Shown here: one piece after another, positions 17,298-26,365 of the stretch | Numbering within the stretch: the first letter of the stretch is position 1 | Layout: each line of letters opens with the position of its first letter | Assembly: GCA_002839645.1 (NCBI GenBank) | Contig: PGYL01000009.1 | Span: 1-56,205, forward strand | Direction: 5' to 3' | Source: Methanomicrobiales archaeon HGW-Methanomicrobiales-2 | Lineage (GTDB): Archaea; Halobacteriota; Methanomicrobia; Methanomicrobiales; Methanoculleaceae | DNA: 56,205 nt | Made by a program: the position numbers and the translations under genes | Notes under the pieces: model-generated | Databases searched by the model: none | Seen by the model: only the letters and a program-made list of their open reading frames with translations | What the model was told of the DNA's origin: nothing

Positions 17298-18191
17298 TCA
17301 GGTTCCCTTTCGCATCTCATCCAGGATCTGGCACGTCCGGCAGATCTTCCCGCACGGCTCGCCGCACCGCTCGCAGACTCTGAGCCCTTCGCCGGTAACC
17401 CTCTCCGGCTCCCGGAGGGCCTCGCCCAGGTTCACGAGCGAGTACTTCGTCGCCGGGTGGCGGTAGGCGTAGTCGTCGAGGATGCCCCGGACGTCGCCCC
17501 GAAGAGCGTCCCCCGCATAAGGGCAGCCCGCAAGGTCGAACCCCTCGACGTGGAGGAAGGCATAGAGCGCCACCTCGCGCTCCGGTATATACATGAACGG
17601 CTTGATCCGGGGAACCATCCTCTCCGCCTCCCGCACGGGGCGGGTGAGCCGCTCCGCGTCCCCCCGGAGGGCGTTCATCAGCACCGACTGGGCCTCGTCG
17701 TCCAGGTTGAACCCGTAGGCGAACTTCGTGACGCCCTCCTCGCGGGCGATCCGGTTCATCAGCGCCCGCCGGAGCACCCCGCAGCAGGAGCAGGAGAGAT
17801 TCGTCCCTTTCCGCGCCACGATCTCATCGAGCGTGAGCCCATACGCCTCCGCAAATGTGGCCGTCACCCAGGGGACGCCGATAGTGTCGGCGATCGCCCG
17901 GGCCAGACCCGGATCGCGGTAGCCCCCGATCCCCTCGTCCACGGTTATCGCCATCAGCCGGACGTCCCGGCGCTCATGAAGGAGCCGGTGGAGGAAGAAG
18001 AGGACGGCGCTCGAGTCCTTGCTCCCCGAGAGCGCCACCGCCACCGTATCCCCCGACTCGATCCAGCGGTGCTCCCGGATCGCCCGCTTCGCCTTTGCCT
18101 CAAAATCGCGGTTGAAGTGCTGCTCGCAGAGGTGCAGCCCTGAGTATCGCTGGTAGATGACCGCGTCGCGGCGGCACTTGCTGCACTGCAT
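17298..18191 (-). CDS. ncsA: tRNA 2-thiolation protein NcsA/Ctu1-like (TIGR00269 type)
   Basis: This 297-residue PP-loop ATPase begins with a zinc-finger-like CSKCRRD and LCEQHF. The ATP-binding loop is ALSGSKDSSAVLFF, the central catalytic Cys cluster is LSCSCCGVLRR, and a second zinc knuckle is at the end (VCERCGEPCGKICRTCQ). The family adenylates U34 of tRNA and inserts sulfur with the help of ubiquitin-like sulfur carriers such as SAMP/MoaD proteins. A MoaD-type carrier gene occurs at 49576, but far away. The gene is divergent from rio2. Confidence 0.9.
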   Translation of the reverse strand: MQCSKCRRDAVIYQRYSGLHLCEQHFNRDFEAKAKRAIREHRWIESGDTVAVALSGSKDSSAVLFFLHRLLHERRDVRLMAITVDEGIGGYRDPGLARAIADTIGVPWVTATFAEAYGLTLDEIVARKGTNLSCSCCGVLRRALMNRIAREEGVTKFAYGFNLDDEAQSVLMNALRGDAERLTRPVREAERMVPRIKPFMYIPEREVALYAFLHVEGFDLAGCPYAGDALRGDVRGILDDYAYRHPATKYSLVNLGEALREPERVTGEGLRVCERCGEPCGKICRTCQILDEMRKGT

Positions 18192-18240
18192 GCGTTCTCG
18201 ATCATCCTTTTATCACCGAGCACCATAAATGGTGTAGAAG

Positions 18241-19098
18241 ATGCCTGTTCCTGCAGAATTCGTGCGATCCCTGCACGCCTACGAACTCCGGATCCTGCTC
18301 GCCCTCGAACGCCTCATGCGGCGGTACCAGTGGGTGCCGCTCGATGTGCTCAAGTCGGCCACCAAACTCTCGGAGTCCGAACTCTCCTACCGGATTGGCA
18401 GGCTGATGACCATGAATATGGTCAGGTACGAGAAAGTCCCCTACGAGGGCTACGCCCTCGTCTTCAACGGCTACGACAGCCTGGCCCTCCACACCCTCAC
18501 CCGCCGGGGCAGCATCCAGGCGCTCGGGACCCTGATCGGTGTCGGGAAAGAGTCGGAGGTCTACGAGGCGATGGGACTCGGGGTCGTGGTGCTGAAGTTC
18601 CACCGGGTCGGGCAGCGGTCGTTCCAGTCGGCCCGCGTCAAGCGGGGCTACATGCCGGAAACCGGCCACTGCCCCTGGCTCTTCGCTTCGAGCAACTCGG
18701 CGAAGATGGAGTACGACGCCCTAAAAATCCTCCATCCTGCCGTCTCGGTACCGCTTCCCATAGACCAGAACCGGCATGTCGTGGCGATGTCGTACGTCCC
18801 CGGGATCAACCTCTCGCGGGCGACCGTCGCGGAGCCGGAGATGATCCTCGATGAGATCCTCGATAACGTCCGGGAGGCCTACCGCCTCGGCATCGTCCAC
18901 GGCGACTTAAGCGAGTTCAACATCATGGTCGACGAGAAGCAGTGCTGGCTGATCGACTGGCCCCAATGGGTGGAGACCGCTCACCCGAACGCCGGCGAGA
19001 CCCTCGCGCGCGATATCGAGAACATCCTCCAGTACTTCAAACGGAAATACGCCCTCGTATACCCCTTCGACGAAGCACTGGCAAGGGTGGTGGAGTGA
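18241..19098 (+). CDS. rio2: RIO2-type serine protein kinase
   Basis: This 285-residue protein has the RIO2-specific N-terminal winged helix (residues 1-90, with LLALERLMRRYQWVPLDVLK). The kinase core has a P-loop equivalent (LIGVGKESEVYEA), VVLKFHRVG with the ATP-contacting Lys, the catalytic loop IVHGDLSEFNIMV and the metal-binding LIDWPQWV. It acts in maturation of the small ribosomal subunit. It overlaps the DUF460 gene by 4 bases (GTGA), and thiL follows, so the three form one operon. Confidence 0.94.
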   Translation: MPVPAEFVRSLHAYELRILLALERLMRRYQWVPLDVLKSATKLSESELSYRIGRLMTMNMVRYEKVPYEGYALVFNGYDSLALHTLTRRGSIQALGTLIGVGKESEVYEAMGLGVVVLKFHRVGQRSFQSARVKRGYMPETGHCPWLFASSNSAKMEYDALKILHPAVSVPLPIDQNRHVVAMSYVPGINLSRATVAEPEMILDEILDNVREAYRLGIVHGDLSEFNIMVDEKQCWLIDWPQWVETAHPNAGETLARDIENILQYFKRKYALVYPFDEALARVVE

Positions 19099-21053
19099 GG
19101 GAATTCGGGATCGACATCATCAAAGGCTCGGTTCGTTCCCGTACCCGACGGCCCGTCTACGCCCTCGCCCGGGTTGAAGACGGCGAAATAACGGGTGTCG
19201 AGGAGGTCACGGGGTTCCGGCTCCAGCGCCTCCTCGCCGCCGAGCAGCCCGACATTCTCGCGGTGGACAGCCTCCAGGAGATCGCTGCGGACCAGCGCGA
19301 ACTCTACGCATTCCTGCAGGCGCTCCCGCCTGCAACAAAACTCGTCCAGGTGACCGGCGGCGAGAAGAAAGAGAGTCTCGCGAAAGTCGCCGCCCGTTAC
19401 AACATCAGTTTCAACAAATCCGACCCATACGCCGAGGCCCGGACCACCGCCCGGGTGGCCTCCCTCGGGGCAGGCGTCGAGGTGATCGCTTTTGAGAACA
19501 CCACCGATATCGTGGTGAGCAGGCATCGCTCGCCGGGTCGGGGCGGGTGGAGCCAGAACCGCTACGCCCGTAAGATCCACGGCGGGGTGTTACAGAAGGC
19601 CCGGGAGATCGAGGCACGGCTCCGGGGCGCCGGTCTCGACTACGAGAAGAAGGAGACGAAGGCCTTCGGGGGTTTCTCGCGGGTCACCTTCCGGGTCGTC
19701 GCTCCCCGCGACATGGTCCCGGTCCACTCCTCCCGGGGCGCCGACGTCCAGGTCCGGGTGGCGGGCAGACAACTCGACCGTATCCGGTTCGAACCGCTCT
19801 CCAGTCGCCCCCGCTACCTGATCGTCGGGCTTGACCCGGGAACGACCACCGGCATCGCCGCCGTGGACCTCGACGGCAACCTGGTCCTCCTCTCGAGTTC
19901 CCGGCAGATGACGATGTCCGACATCGTCGAGGAACTCTACCGCGCGGGAAAACCGCTCATCATCGCCTCCGACGTCCACCAGATGCCCTACTCGGTCGAG
20001 AAGATCCGCCGGGCGTTCAACGCCATTCCCTACACACCGAAGCAGTCGCTCTCGGTGGAAACGAAGTACGACCTGACCGCCGCGTTCTCCTACACGAACG
20101 ACCACGAGCGCGATGCTCTCTCGGCGGCGCTGGACGCGTACCGGAGCCTCCAGAACAAGTTCCGGAATATCACGAAGAGAGTGCAGCCCGGGTTCGACCT
20201 CGATGAGGTGCGGGCGCGGGTGCTCCGGGGCCAGCCGCTCGATACAGTCCTCGCGGACCTGCAGGGGGTCCCGGCGGCACCCAGGCCGGCCGAACCCGTG
20301 GCGGTTGCCCCGGAGCGGCCAATCGAGGACGAGCGGGTGATGGCGCTCGACGGGATGGTCAAGCGGCTCCGGAGTTACGTCCAGGAACTGCAGGAGGAAC
20401 TCCGGGAGCACGACCGGGAGATGGAGCGGCTGCGGCAGAGCCTGCGGCGGGCACGTTCCGCGACCGAGCGGAAAGTCCGGCGGGACGCGGAACTGGCGAC
20501 GAAGGACGCGACCATCGAGAGCCTGCGCGAGCAGCTCCGGGGCGAACGGCGGCGGTCCCGGCGGCTGAAGAAACGCCTGGAGCGGATAGAGACCGTCGCG
20601 AAGATAGAGGTCTCCGAGGACTACACCCCGCTCAAGGTGCTCGATTCCCTCACCCGGGAGGGGGTGCGGAGCCTCCAGGAGGGGATCGGCATCGCCGAAG
20701 GAGACATCCTCTACGTCCCCCGGGCCCACGGCTGGGGACGGGGCGTGGTGAAAGACCTTGCGGGGACGGGGGTGCGGGCGCTGGTGATCGGCGGGGGGCC
20801 ACAGGAGCCTCCCGACCCGCACCTGGTCCGGGTCGCCCGGGAGGCCGGTCTCCCCCTCCTCCCCGCGGATACCGTGAAGCCGGATATCCGGGGCAGGACC
20901 GGGGCCGCAAGGACCCGGGCCATTGAGGAGGCCATCGGGGAATGGGAGGAGGAGCAGAAGGAGTACCGGCGCGAGCAGGAGGCCGAGCGGGTCGAGTACC
21001 TCTTCAAGGAATACCGGAGCGAGCGGGAGAAGGAGGTGCGTCGCGGTGGATGA
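19095..21053 (+). CDS. DUF460 domain protein (archaeal, RNase H-like plus coiled coil)
   Basis: I chose the GTG at 19095 because it overlaps the rio2 stop and gives the family N-terminus VREFGIDIIKGSVRSR. An open frame extends further upstream but lies inside rio2. The protein has 652 residues. Residues about 240-300 contain an RNase H-fold strand (YLIVGLDPGTTTGIAAVDLDG). A long Arg/Glu-rich coiled coil spans about 415-510, and the C-terminal end is again charged. The family is archaea-wide but has no proven function. Linkage to rio2 suggests ribosome or RNA metabolism. It ends 8 bases inside thiL. Confidence 0.85.
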   Translation: MREFGIDIIKGSVRSRTRRPVYALARVEDGEITGVEEVTGFRLQRLLAAEQPDILAVDSLQEIAADQRELYAFLQALPPATKLVQVTGGEKKESLAKVAARYNISFNKSDPYAEARTTARVASLGAGVEVIAFENTTDIVVSRHRSPGRGGWSQNRYARKIHGGVLQKAREIEARLRGAGLDYEKKETKAFGGFSRVTFRVVAPRDMVPVHSSRGADVQVRVAGRQLDRIRFEPLSSRPRYLIVGLDPGTTTGIAAVDLDGNLVLLSSSRQMTMSDIVEELYRAGKPLIIASDVHQMPYSVEKIRRAFNAIPYTPKQSLSVETKYDLTAAFSYTNDHERDALSAALDAYRSLQNKFRNITKRVQPGFDLDEVRARVLRGQPLDTVLADLQGVPAAPRPAEPVAVAPERPIEDERVMALDGMVKRLRSYVQELQEELREHDREMERLRQSLRRARSATERKVRRDAELATKDATIESLREQLRGERRRSRRLKKRLERIETVAKIEVSEDYTPLKVLDSLTREGVRSLQEGIGIAEGDILYVPRAHGWGRGVVKDLAGTGVRALVIGGGPQEPPDPHLVRVAREAGLPLLPADTVKPDIRGRTGAARTRAIEEAIGEWEEEQKEYRREQEAERVEYLFKEYRSEREKEVRRGG

Positions 21054-21912
21054 ACGGAGCCTGCACCGGCTGATCGGGACAGTCATCGCCCCGGAACGGC
21101 TCGAGGACGACTGCGCCGTCATTCCCTGCGGCGATCTCGCGATGGTCGCGAGCACCGATATGCTCCACGAGACCACCGACTTTCCGGCCGGAATGACCGA
21201 TTGGCAGGTGGGCTGGATGGCGGTGGCGGTCACGCTCTCGGACATCGCGAGCATGGGCGCGGCGCCGGGGCAGGTGCTCCTCGCGGTCGGCCTCGATCGG
21301 CCACAACGTCTCCAGGGGATCATGGAGGGCGCCCGGGACTGCTGCATAGCCTTCGGCGCCGAGCTCGTGGGCGGGGACCTTGACGCCCACCGGGAACTGA
21401 CGATCGTGAGCACCGGCCTCGGGACTGTCGAACCGGAACACCTCGCTCGAAGGCGGGGGGCGCGGCCGGGCGACGTCATCGCAGTCACCGGGCCGCTCGG
21501 GGAGGCACAGGCAGCCTTAAACGGCTATGACCGGCACACGAAGGAACTCCTGGAGCCCCGGCCCCGCGTGAAGGAGGGGCAGGCGCTCGGGCGGGCCGGG
21601 GTCTCGGCGATGATGGACATCTCCGACGGCCTTGCCCTCTCCCTCCATGACCTTCTCGCAGTGAACGACTGCGGCTTCTCGATCGATACCGCCCTTCTCC
21701 CGCTCCCGGCCGGCGTGCCGGAGGGCGAGGGGCGGGCACTCGCACTCTACGGCGGAGGGGACTTCGAACTCCTCTTCTGCATCCCCCCCGCCGCCCTCCC
21801 GGTCCCGGGGGTCGCGGCGCATCTCATCGGCGAGGTCATAGTGGAGCGGGCGGTCCTCGCGGACGGAGAACCGCTCGAACGCCGGGGCTACCTGCACGAG
21901 TGGAAGGGCTAA
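21046..21912 (+). CDS. thiL: thiamine-monophosphate kinase
   Basis: The GTG at 21046 is preceded by GGAGGTG at the right spacing and gives VDERSLHRLIG, 288 residues. Motifs of the AIR-synthase/ThiL fold are DDCAVIPCGDLAMVASTDM, MAVAVTLSDIASMGAAPGQ, GDVIAVTGPLGEAQAAL and MMDISDGLALSLHDL. The enzyme phosphorylates thiamine monophosphate to the cofactor thiamine diphosphate. It overlaps the end of the DUF460 gene and meets the convergent membrane-protease gene with a 4-base overlap. Confidence 0.9.
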   Translation: MDERSLHRLIGTVIAPERLEDDCAVIPCGDLAMVASTDMLHETTDFPAGMTDWQVGWMAVAVTLSDIASMGAAPGQVLLAVGLDRPQRLQGIMEGARDCCIAFGAELVGGDLDAHRELTIVSTGLGTVEPEHLARRRGARPGDVIAVTGPLGEAQAALNGYDRHTKELLEPRPRVKEGQALGRAGVSAMMDISDGLALSLHDLLAVNDCGFSIDTALLPLPAGVPEGEGRALALYGGGDFELLFCIPPAALPVPGVAAHLIGEVIVERAVLADGEPLERRGYLHEWKG

Positions 21913-22694
21913 GAGGCGGCCCTTACCCCCATCCGCCGCCACTCCCACAGGATATACGCGAGCCCGATGACCGCAAAGACGAATACCACCGCCTCGGTCA
22001 CCAGGATCCCCCGGGTCTCTGCAAGGTAGACGGCGGCGGCGTCCACGGCGGCGTGCCAGAGGATAGCGAGGAGAAGAAGCCCTTTTTTGTCGTAGACGAC
22101 GGCGGCAAGCACCATCAGCGACCATGCGATGTGCAGGGTGATCGTCATCATCCGCTCGGCGAGCCCGGGGAGGAGGTCGAGCGGCGTGAGAGCCAGGAGA
22201 GCATCGACCTGTGCCTGGACGGCAGGATCGTCGGGGAGGGGGACCAGCCCCCCGTCACCGGTGAGGGCTATATAAGAGAGCATGCTGGTGAGCACGAGGA
22301 GTGCAACGATCATACTCTCGACGCCGCCCCACCCGGTCCCGAAGAGGAGGCCGTTCTCGCGGGTGAGCGGGATATCCTGCCGCCGGAAGATGTAGCGGTA
22401 GACGAGGTAGCGGCCGACCTCCTCAAAGAGGCCGGCCATGAGGCCGAGGTAGACGGCGAGGACCGCGAGGGCCGTGGTTGCCCCGAACGGCAGGACGGCA
22501 AGGTAGAGCGGGGTCTGTGTCACGATGACGAGCGGCGCGTGGACGACCTGCACGACGATGAAAAAGAGAGCGCCGAGGGCGAAGACCCGCCACGAGAGGT
22601 CGAACCTTTTGACGAGCCAGTAGCCGAGCGCGAGCGGCACGATGATCTCAAGCAGGGCGACGACGGCGAACGTGGCGACAACGAGCGGGTCCAT
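21909..22694 (-). CDS. YhfC-like glutamic-type intramembrane protease family
   Basis: This 261-residue protein has about seven transmembrane helices. The motif GLFEEVGRYLVYRYIF carries the Glu-Glu-x3-Arg seen in CPBP/YhfC intramembrane proteases. Later helices contribute GGVESMIVALLVL and ITLHIAWSL, plus ILWHAAVDAAAV with a further His. These are the expected catalytic and support positions. The family cuts within membranes or has lost activity in some members, and the substrate is unknown. The gene is transcribed toward thiL and is divergent from the acyltransferase at 22764. Confidence 0.75.
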   Translation of the reverse strand: MDPLVVATFAVVALLEIIVPLALGYWLVKRFDLSWRVFALGALFFIVVQVVHAPLVIVTQTPLYLAVLPFGATTALAVLAVYLGLMAGLFEEVGRYLVYRYIFRRQDIPLTRENGLLFGTGWGGVESMIVALLVLTSMLSYIALTGDGGLVPLPDDPAVQAQVDALLALTPLDLLPGLAERMMTITLHIAWSLMVLAAVVYDKKGLLLLAILWHAAVDAAAVYLAETRGILVTEAVVFVFAVIGLAYILWEWRRMGVRAAS

Positions 22695-22763
22695 AGGGAA
22701 GAGTATTTTGACTAATTATTTAAGAATTGTCAATGAATAAGTGAGGAAAGGATCCCGATCGCT

Positions 22764-23891
22764 ATGAATACAGAGCACCCTGGAGCGACCCCGGAAGGCG
22801 GGGGCATTTCCAGCCATACAGGCAAGGGCTCCGGGGCCCGGTTCTCGAACAACTTCGATTTTCTGCGGTTCGCCGCGGCGGCGGTGATCGTCGTCACGCA
22901 CGCCTACGCGCTCAGGCTCGGCTACGTAGGGGTGGGGATGTACGATCCGGTCATACTCATCGGGCAGGCAGCGCTTGCCGGCCTCTTGGTCACCAGCGGC
23001 TACCTCATCACAGCGAGCTGGGATTCCACCGCATCGCCGCTCCGGTTCGCCTGGAAGCGGTTCCTCCGGGTCGTTCCGGCCCTTGTCCTCGCGATCCTCA
23101 TCACGCTCTTCGTCATCGGGCCGCTGATGACGTCGCTTCCGCCGGGAGCGTACTTCGGCGCCATCTTCTCTCCGGCAGGGCTCGCCACCGCCCCATTCTT
23201 TGAGGACGGGTCGGCGATAGGCCTCTTCCAGGCGAACCCGTGGACCTACGTCAACGGCTCGCTCTGGACGATACCCGTCGAGATCGCGATGTATGGAGTC
23301 ATCGGGCTCCTCGGGATAGCCGGGTTGCTGTGGCGGAGATCTGCCCTCCTCGGCGTCATGGGAATAAACATCCTCCTCTGGATCGCCTGGTTCGACGACC
23401 CCCGGATGGCGAAGATCCGGTTCACCCTCTACTTCCTGATCGGGGCCTACCTCTACCTGCACCGGGAGCGCATCGCCTACCGGCCGGTCATCGCCGGGGC
23501 GCTGCTCCTGCTGCTCGGGGTCTCGGCCCTGACGCCATACCTGACCGTCGCCGGGGTGATCGCCATTCCCTACCTCGTCATTTACGCTGCGCACCTTCCG
23601 GTCCCGTTCCTGAACGAATTCGGGAGGCCGGGGGACTTCTCCTACGGCATCTACATCTACCACTACCCGGTCCAGCAGGTGTTGATCCAGGCCACGGCGA
23701 ACACGCTCCTCCTCCCGGCACTCTGTGGGCTCTCGTTTCTGGTGGCGTTCCCCCTGGCGTTCCTCTCCTGGCACATCGTCGAGAAGCGGGCGCTGGCGGC
23801 AAAGAACTTCGGCACCGCCGACCTGCGGCGGGTGCTCGGGCTGCCGTCCCTGCCCGAGCCCCTCACCGGGCCTGAGGCTGCCCGGAAGTGA
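22764..23891 (+). CDS. acyltransferase 3 (OafA/YrhL-like) membrane protein
   Basis: This 375-residue protein has about ten transmembrane helices. The family signature is at the start: FDFLRFAAAAVIVVTHAYAL, with a conserved His in helix 1. Helix 2 contains LAGLLVTSGYLITASWDS and is followed by RFAWKRFLRVVPALVLAI. The family O-acylates sugars on surface glycans or lipids. The start ATG follows GGAAAGGATC some distance upstream, and the N-terminal 25 residues are polar and probably cytoplasmic. The 3' end overlaps the convergent redox-protein gene by 29 bases. Confidence 0.85.
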   Translation: MNTEHPGATPEGGGISSHTGKGSGARFSNNFDFLRFAAAAVIVVTHAYALRLGYVGVGMYDPVILIGQAALAGLLVTSGYLITASWDSTASPLRFAWKRFLRVVPALVLAILITLFVIGPLMTSLPPGAYFGAIFSPAGLATAPFFEDGSAIGLFQANPWTYVNGSLWTIPVEIAMYGVIGLLGIAGLLWRRSALLGVMGINILLWIAWFDDPRMAKIRFTLYFLIGAYLYLHRERIAYRPVIAGALLLLLGVSALTPYLTVAGVIAIPYLVIYAAHLPVPFLNEFGRPGDFSYGIYIYHYPVQQVLIQATANTLLLPALCGLSFLVAFPLAFLSWHIVEKRALAAKNFGTADLRRVLGLPSLPEPLTGPEAARK

Positions 23892-24333
23892 CGGACGCGA
23901 GGATCTCTTCGAGGATATCGACCGCGTCCCGGACATAGAGGGGGCAGAGGGTCCGGGTGAGGTTCTGCTTACGGGCCCGGTCGAGTCCCTCCCCGGTTGA
24001 GAGGTCGCAGCCGAGGAGTTCGCTGCAGGAGACGGTGCCACGTTTGAGGGTGAACCGGGTGATGAACTCCCGGGTGAGCCCATACGTCCACTCCCTCGCC
24101 TCCTTCTCGTCGGCACCGGTGCTCCCGACCAAGAGCCCGATGGCGAGAACCCCGCCCGAAACCGCTCCGCACGTGCCCCCGGTACGACCTGCCCCGGCAC
24201 CGAACCCCGTGGCCGCACAGAGGACGACCTCTTCAGGCACCCCGGCATCACCCGCGAAGACCGAGCTGACCGCCTGTGCACAGTTGTAACCCTGCATGAA
24301 GCGGGAGACCGCCTCTTTTGCCCTATCGCCCAT
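23863..24333 (-). CDS. C_GCAxxG_C_C family redox-type protein
   Basis: The ATG at 24333 has a good AGGTGA site five bases before it. The longer frame to 24387 lacks one. The 156-residue protein has the ordered cysteines of the family: YNCAQAVSSVF, VVLCAATGFGAGAGRTGGTCGAVSGG (in two parts, with CGAVSGG as the GCAxxG-like core), VSCSELLGCDLS and RTLCPLYVRDAVDILEEIL. The family is proposed to be redox-active or to bind metal, and its members are often found in anaerobes next to transporters or oxidoreductases. No partner gene is obvious here. Confidence 0.82.
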   Translation of the reverse strand: MGDRAKEAVSRFMQGYNCAQAVSSVFAGDAGVPEEVVLCAATGFGAGAGRTGGTCGAVSGGVLAIGLLVGSTGADEKEAREWTYGLTREFITRFTLKRGTVSCSELLGCDLSTGEGLDRARKQNLTRTLCPLYVRDAVDILEEILASVTSGQPQAR

Positions 24334-24468
24334 CCAATTCACCTGGAGGTTGATTGCGCTCCTGACGGCTTCAATTTTCCGCGGCATGGCACGGTGCTGG
24401 AAGAGTTTAAGAACCCGCCCGAGAAAATAGACGTATTTCGGTAAGACTCTCCGACGGAGCGGTTAGCC

Positions 24469-25641
24469 ATGAAAAGAACAGCACTGATCATCGCCCTGAT
24501 TATCGCTCTGGTTCCAGCGGCTACCGGGGCGGAGGCCTCCTTCTACGGTGTACCGACGGGAAGCATAGTCAACGACGTTGCGATCACCGCAGACGGCCGA
24601 TATCTGGTCGCAGGGACGGAGGGGGGGAACATCGTCTGCCTGCAGCGGGACGGCACCGTCCCCTGGAACGTGAGCGCCCCCGGTGCGGTGACCGCGGTTG
24701 CCGTCGCGGACGCCGGGGGTTACGTCGCCGCCGGAACCGGGAGGGGCGACGTACTCCTCTTCGACGGGAGTGGCGGCCGATACTGGACGAAGAGCGTCGC
24801 AGGACCCGTCCGCGACCTTGCCTTCGCGGGTGACGGTCAGTCGCTCGCGGTGGCGGGCGATCGCGTCGTCCTCTTCAACAACCTCGGGAATGAGGACTGG
24901 GACCGTGCCGTGCAACCGGGCGCCCGCTCCAGCAGCACAAAACCGTACTTCACGTCCGTCGCTTTCACCAGCGACGGCAAATACATCGTCACCGGCACCA
25001 GCAACGGCGCCATCCTCTTCATGAACCGGCAGGGGAACCTGATCTGGGAGGGACTCGCCCGCGGCGCCGTCACCGCTGTCGACGTCTCCCGTGACGGGTC
25101 GGTCGTCGCCGCCGGGAGCCGGGACCGCGCCCTCCAGATTTACGGCAGGCCAGGAGGGGTCCCCTGGGCGATGCCCACCGGAGCGCCGATCCTCACGATT
25201 GCCCTCTCCGGGGACGGACGGTTCGTGGTCGTCGGCAAGGAGGGTGGCGACGTGGAGTGCTACCGGCCGAGCGACGCCCTTCTCTGGACGAACAGGACCG
25301 GAAGCGACATCCTCACCGTGGGCATATCCCGACGAGGCGAGGCCGTCGCGGCCGGAACCGCCAATGGGACCGTCCGCCTCTGGAGCAACACCGGAGATGC
25401 GCGCTGGTCGTTTGACGCCGGTACCCCCGTCGGGGCGGTCGCCCTCTCGGACGGCGGCGATTACCTCGCCGCGGGTGCGGGTGAGCGGGCCTTCATCTTC
25501 AAGACGGCCGATGTGCCGGTGACGGCGGCGACGGAAGAGACGGGGGATGACGCCACGGCGGAGCCGACCCGGGCCGGAGGAGCGAGTGTGTTCCTCGGGC
25601 TCCTCGCCGTTGCGGTCGCGGGTCTTCTCCTGCGTCGGTGA
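24469..25641 (+). CDS. secreted beta-propeller (PQQ/WD40-like repeat) protein
   Basis: This 390-residue protein has a Sec signal peptide (TALIIALIIALVPAATGAEA) and then about seven repeats of the form D-A-I-T-x-D-G-x-Y-L-V-A-G-T, for example VAITADGRYLVAGTEGGNIV and VAFTSDGKYIVTGTSNGAIL. The repeats form a beta-propeller outside the cell. After a Thr/Glu-rich linker, the C-terminus is a hydrophobic helix with an Arg end (GASVFLGLLAVAVAGLLLRR). This resembles an archaeosortase sorting tail without a clear PGF motif. Ligand and role are unknown. Confidence 0.8.
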   Translation: MKRTALIIALIIALVPAATGAEASFYGVPTGSIVNDVAITADGRYLVAGTEGGNIVCLQRDGTVPWNVSAPGAVTAVAVADAGGYVAAGTGRGDVLLFDGSGGRYWTKSVAGPVRDLAFAGDGQSLAVAGDRVVLFNNLGNEDWDRAVQPGARSSSTKPYFTSVAFTSDGKYIVTGTSNGAILFMNRQGNLIWEGLARGAVTAVDVSRDGSVVAAGSRDRALQIYGRPGGVPWAMPTGAPILTIALSGDGRFVVVGKEGGDVECYRPSDALLWTNRTGSDILTVGISRRGEAVAAGTANGTVRLWSNTGDARWSFDAGTPVGAVALSDGGDYLAAGAGERAFIFKTADVPVTAATEETGDDATAEPTRAGGASVFLGLLAVAVAGLLLRR

Positions 25642-26166
25642 TCCGGGGGGCAGGCTCTACCTCCACCGGCTGAGCCGGAGGGGAGTACCGTCTAGTTCAC
25701 CGATGCCGACGGGCGGGTGATTGCAACCCTCGATATCGCGGAGGTGACGGAGCCGGGCACGATCACTGCTGCGGTGAACGCGACTCCATCCAATCCCGGT
25801 ATCGATCGGCGCTGGCAGTTCGATGCGGGCGACGCCAACGTCAGCGGCGAACTGGCCCTCTACTACAGGAACGACGTCGAGTCGTGCTGCTTCCCGATGG
25901 AGAACCGGTTCGTCAGCGACGCGGCGGTCAGGGACGGCAACTATTCACAGTGGGATCTGGAGATCGTTTGGGAGGACGAATCCGGAGAACTGACGACGCT
26001 CGAAACCCGCATCAACCCGTACTCGAACAAAGTGTCCGCAGACGTCTCCCTGCGGTCGTCCATGAACTCAGGAGGGATTCAGTGGATAATGTGTGAAAAA
26101 TTCGGTAAGAATACAGGGAAAGGAAGATCCTCCGAAATGGAAGAAGGTCGAAGAGGGGCGGATTGA
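25642..26166 (+). pseudogene. decayed secreted-protein C-terminal fragment with in-frame TAG
   Basis: In the frame of the propeller gene, but after its TGA, the sequence reads PPPAEPEGSTV, then TAG at 25693, then FTDADGRVIATLDIAEVTEPG and about 120 further residues. The part downstream could start at GTG 25717. It looks like the end of an extracellular protein (beta-rich, with VESCCFPMENRFVSD). There is no signal peptide and no ribosome site, and the C-terminal 25 residues are highly charged and unlike the rest. I read it as a remnant and not a working gene. I do not recognise the parent family. Confidence 0.45.
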
Positions 26167-26365
26167 TTAATGTTGCTGCTTGGTCCGGGTCTCACCGCGC
26201 CGCCGCACGTGGGGCCGATGTTCCCTTCAGACCCGAGACTCCGCGCTGTATGGCATTCCAGAGGAGTGTGTGGAAGGGGTAGTGGCCGCAGCGCTGACAT
26301 GAAGAAAGGTTACGATTCAATTGCAGCCTTAAACCGCGGGAAGAGCCCAAAAACAGCCTCATTGA

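Noticed and set aside
25693-25695. TAG in an otherwise open frame as a pyrrolysine codon
   Set aside because: The gene shows no methylamine methyltransferase features, and the propeller gene already ends at its own TGA. Decay is simpler.
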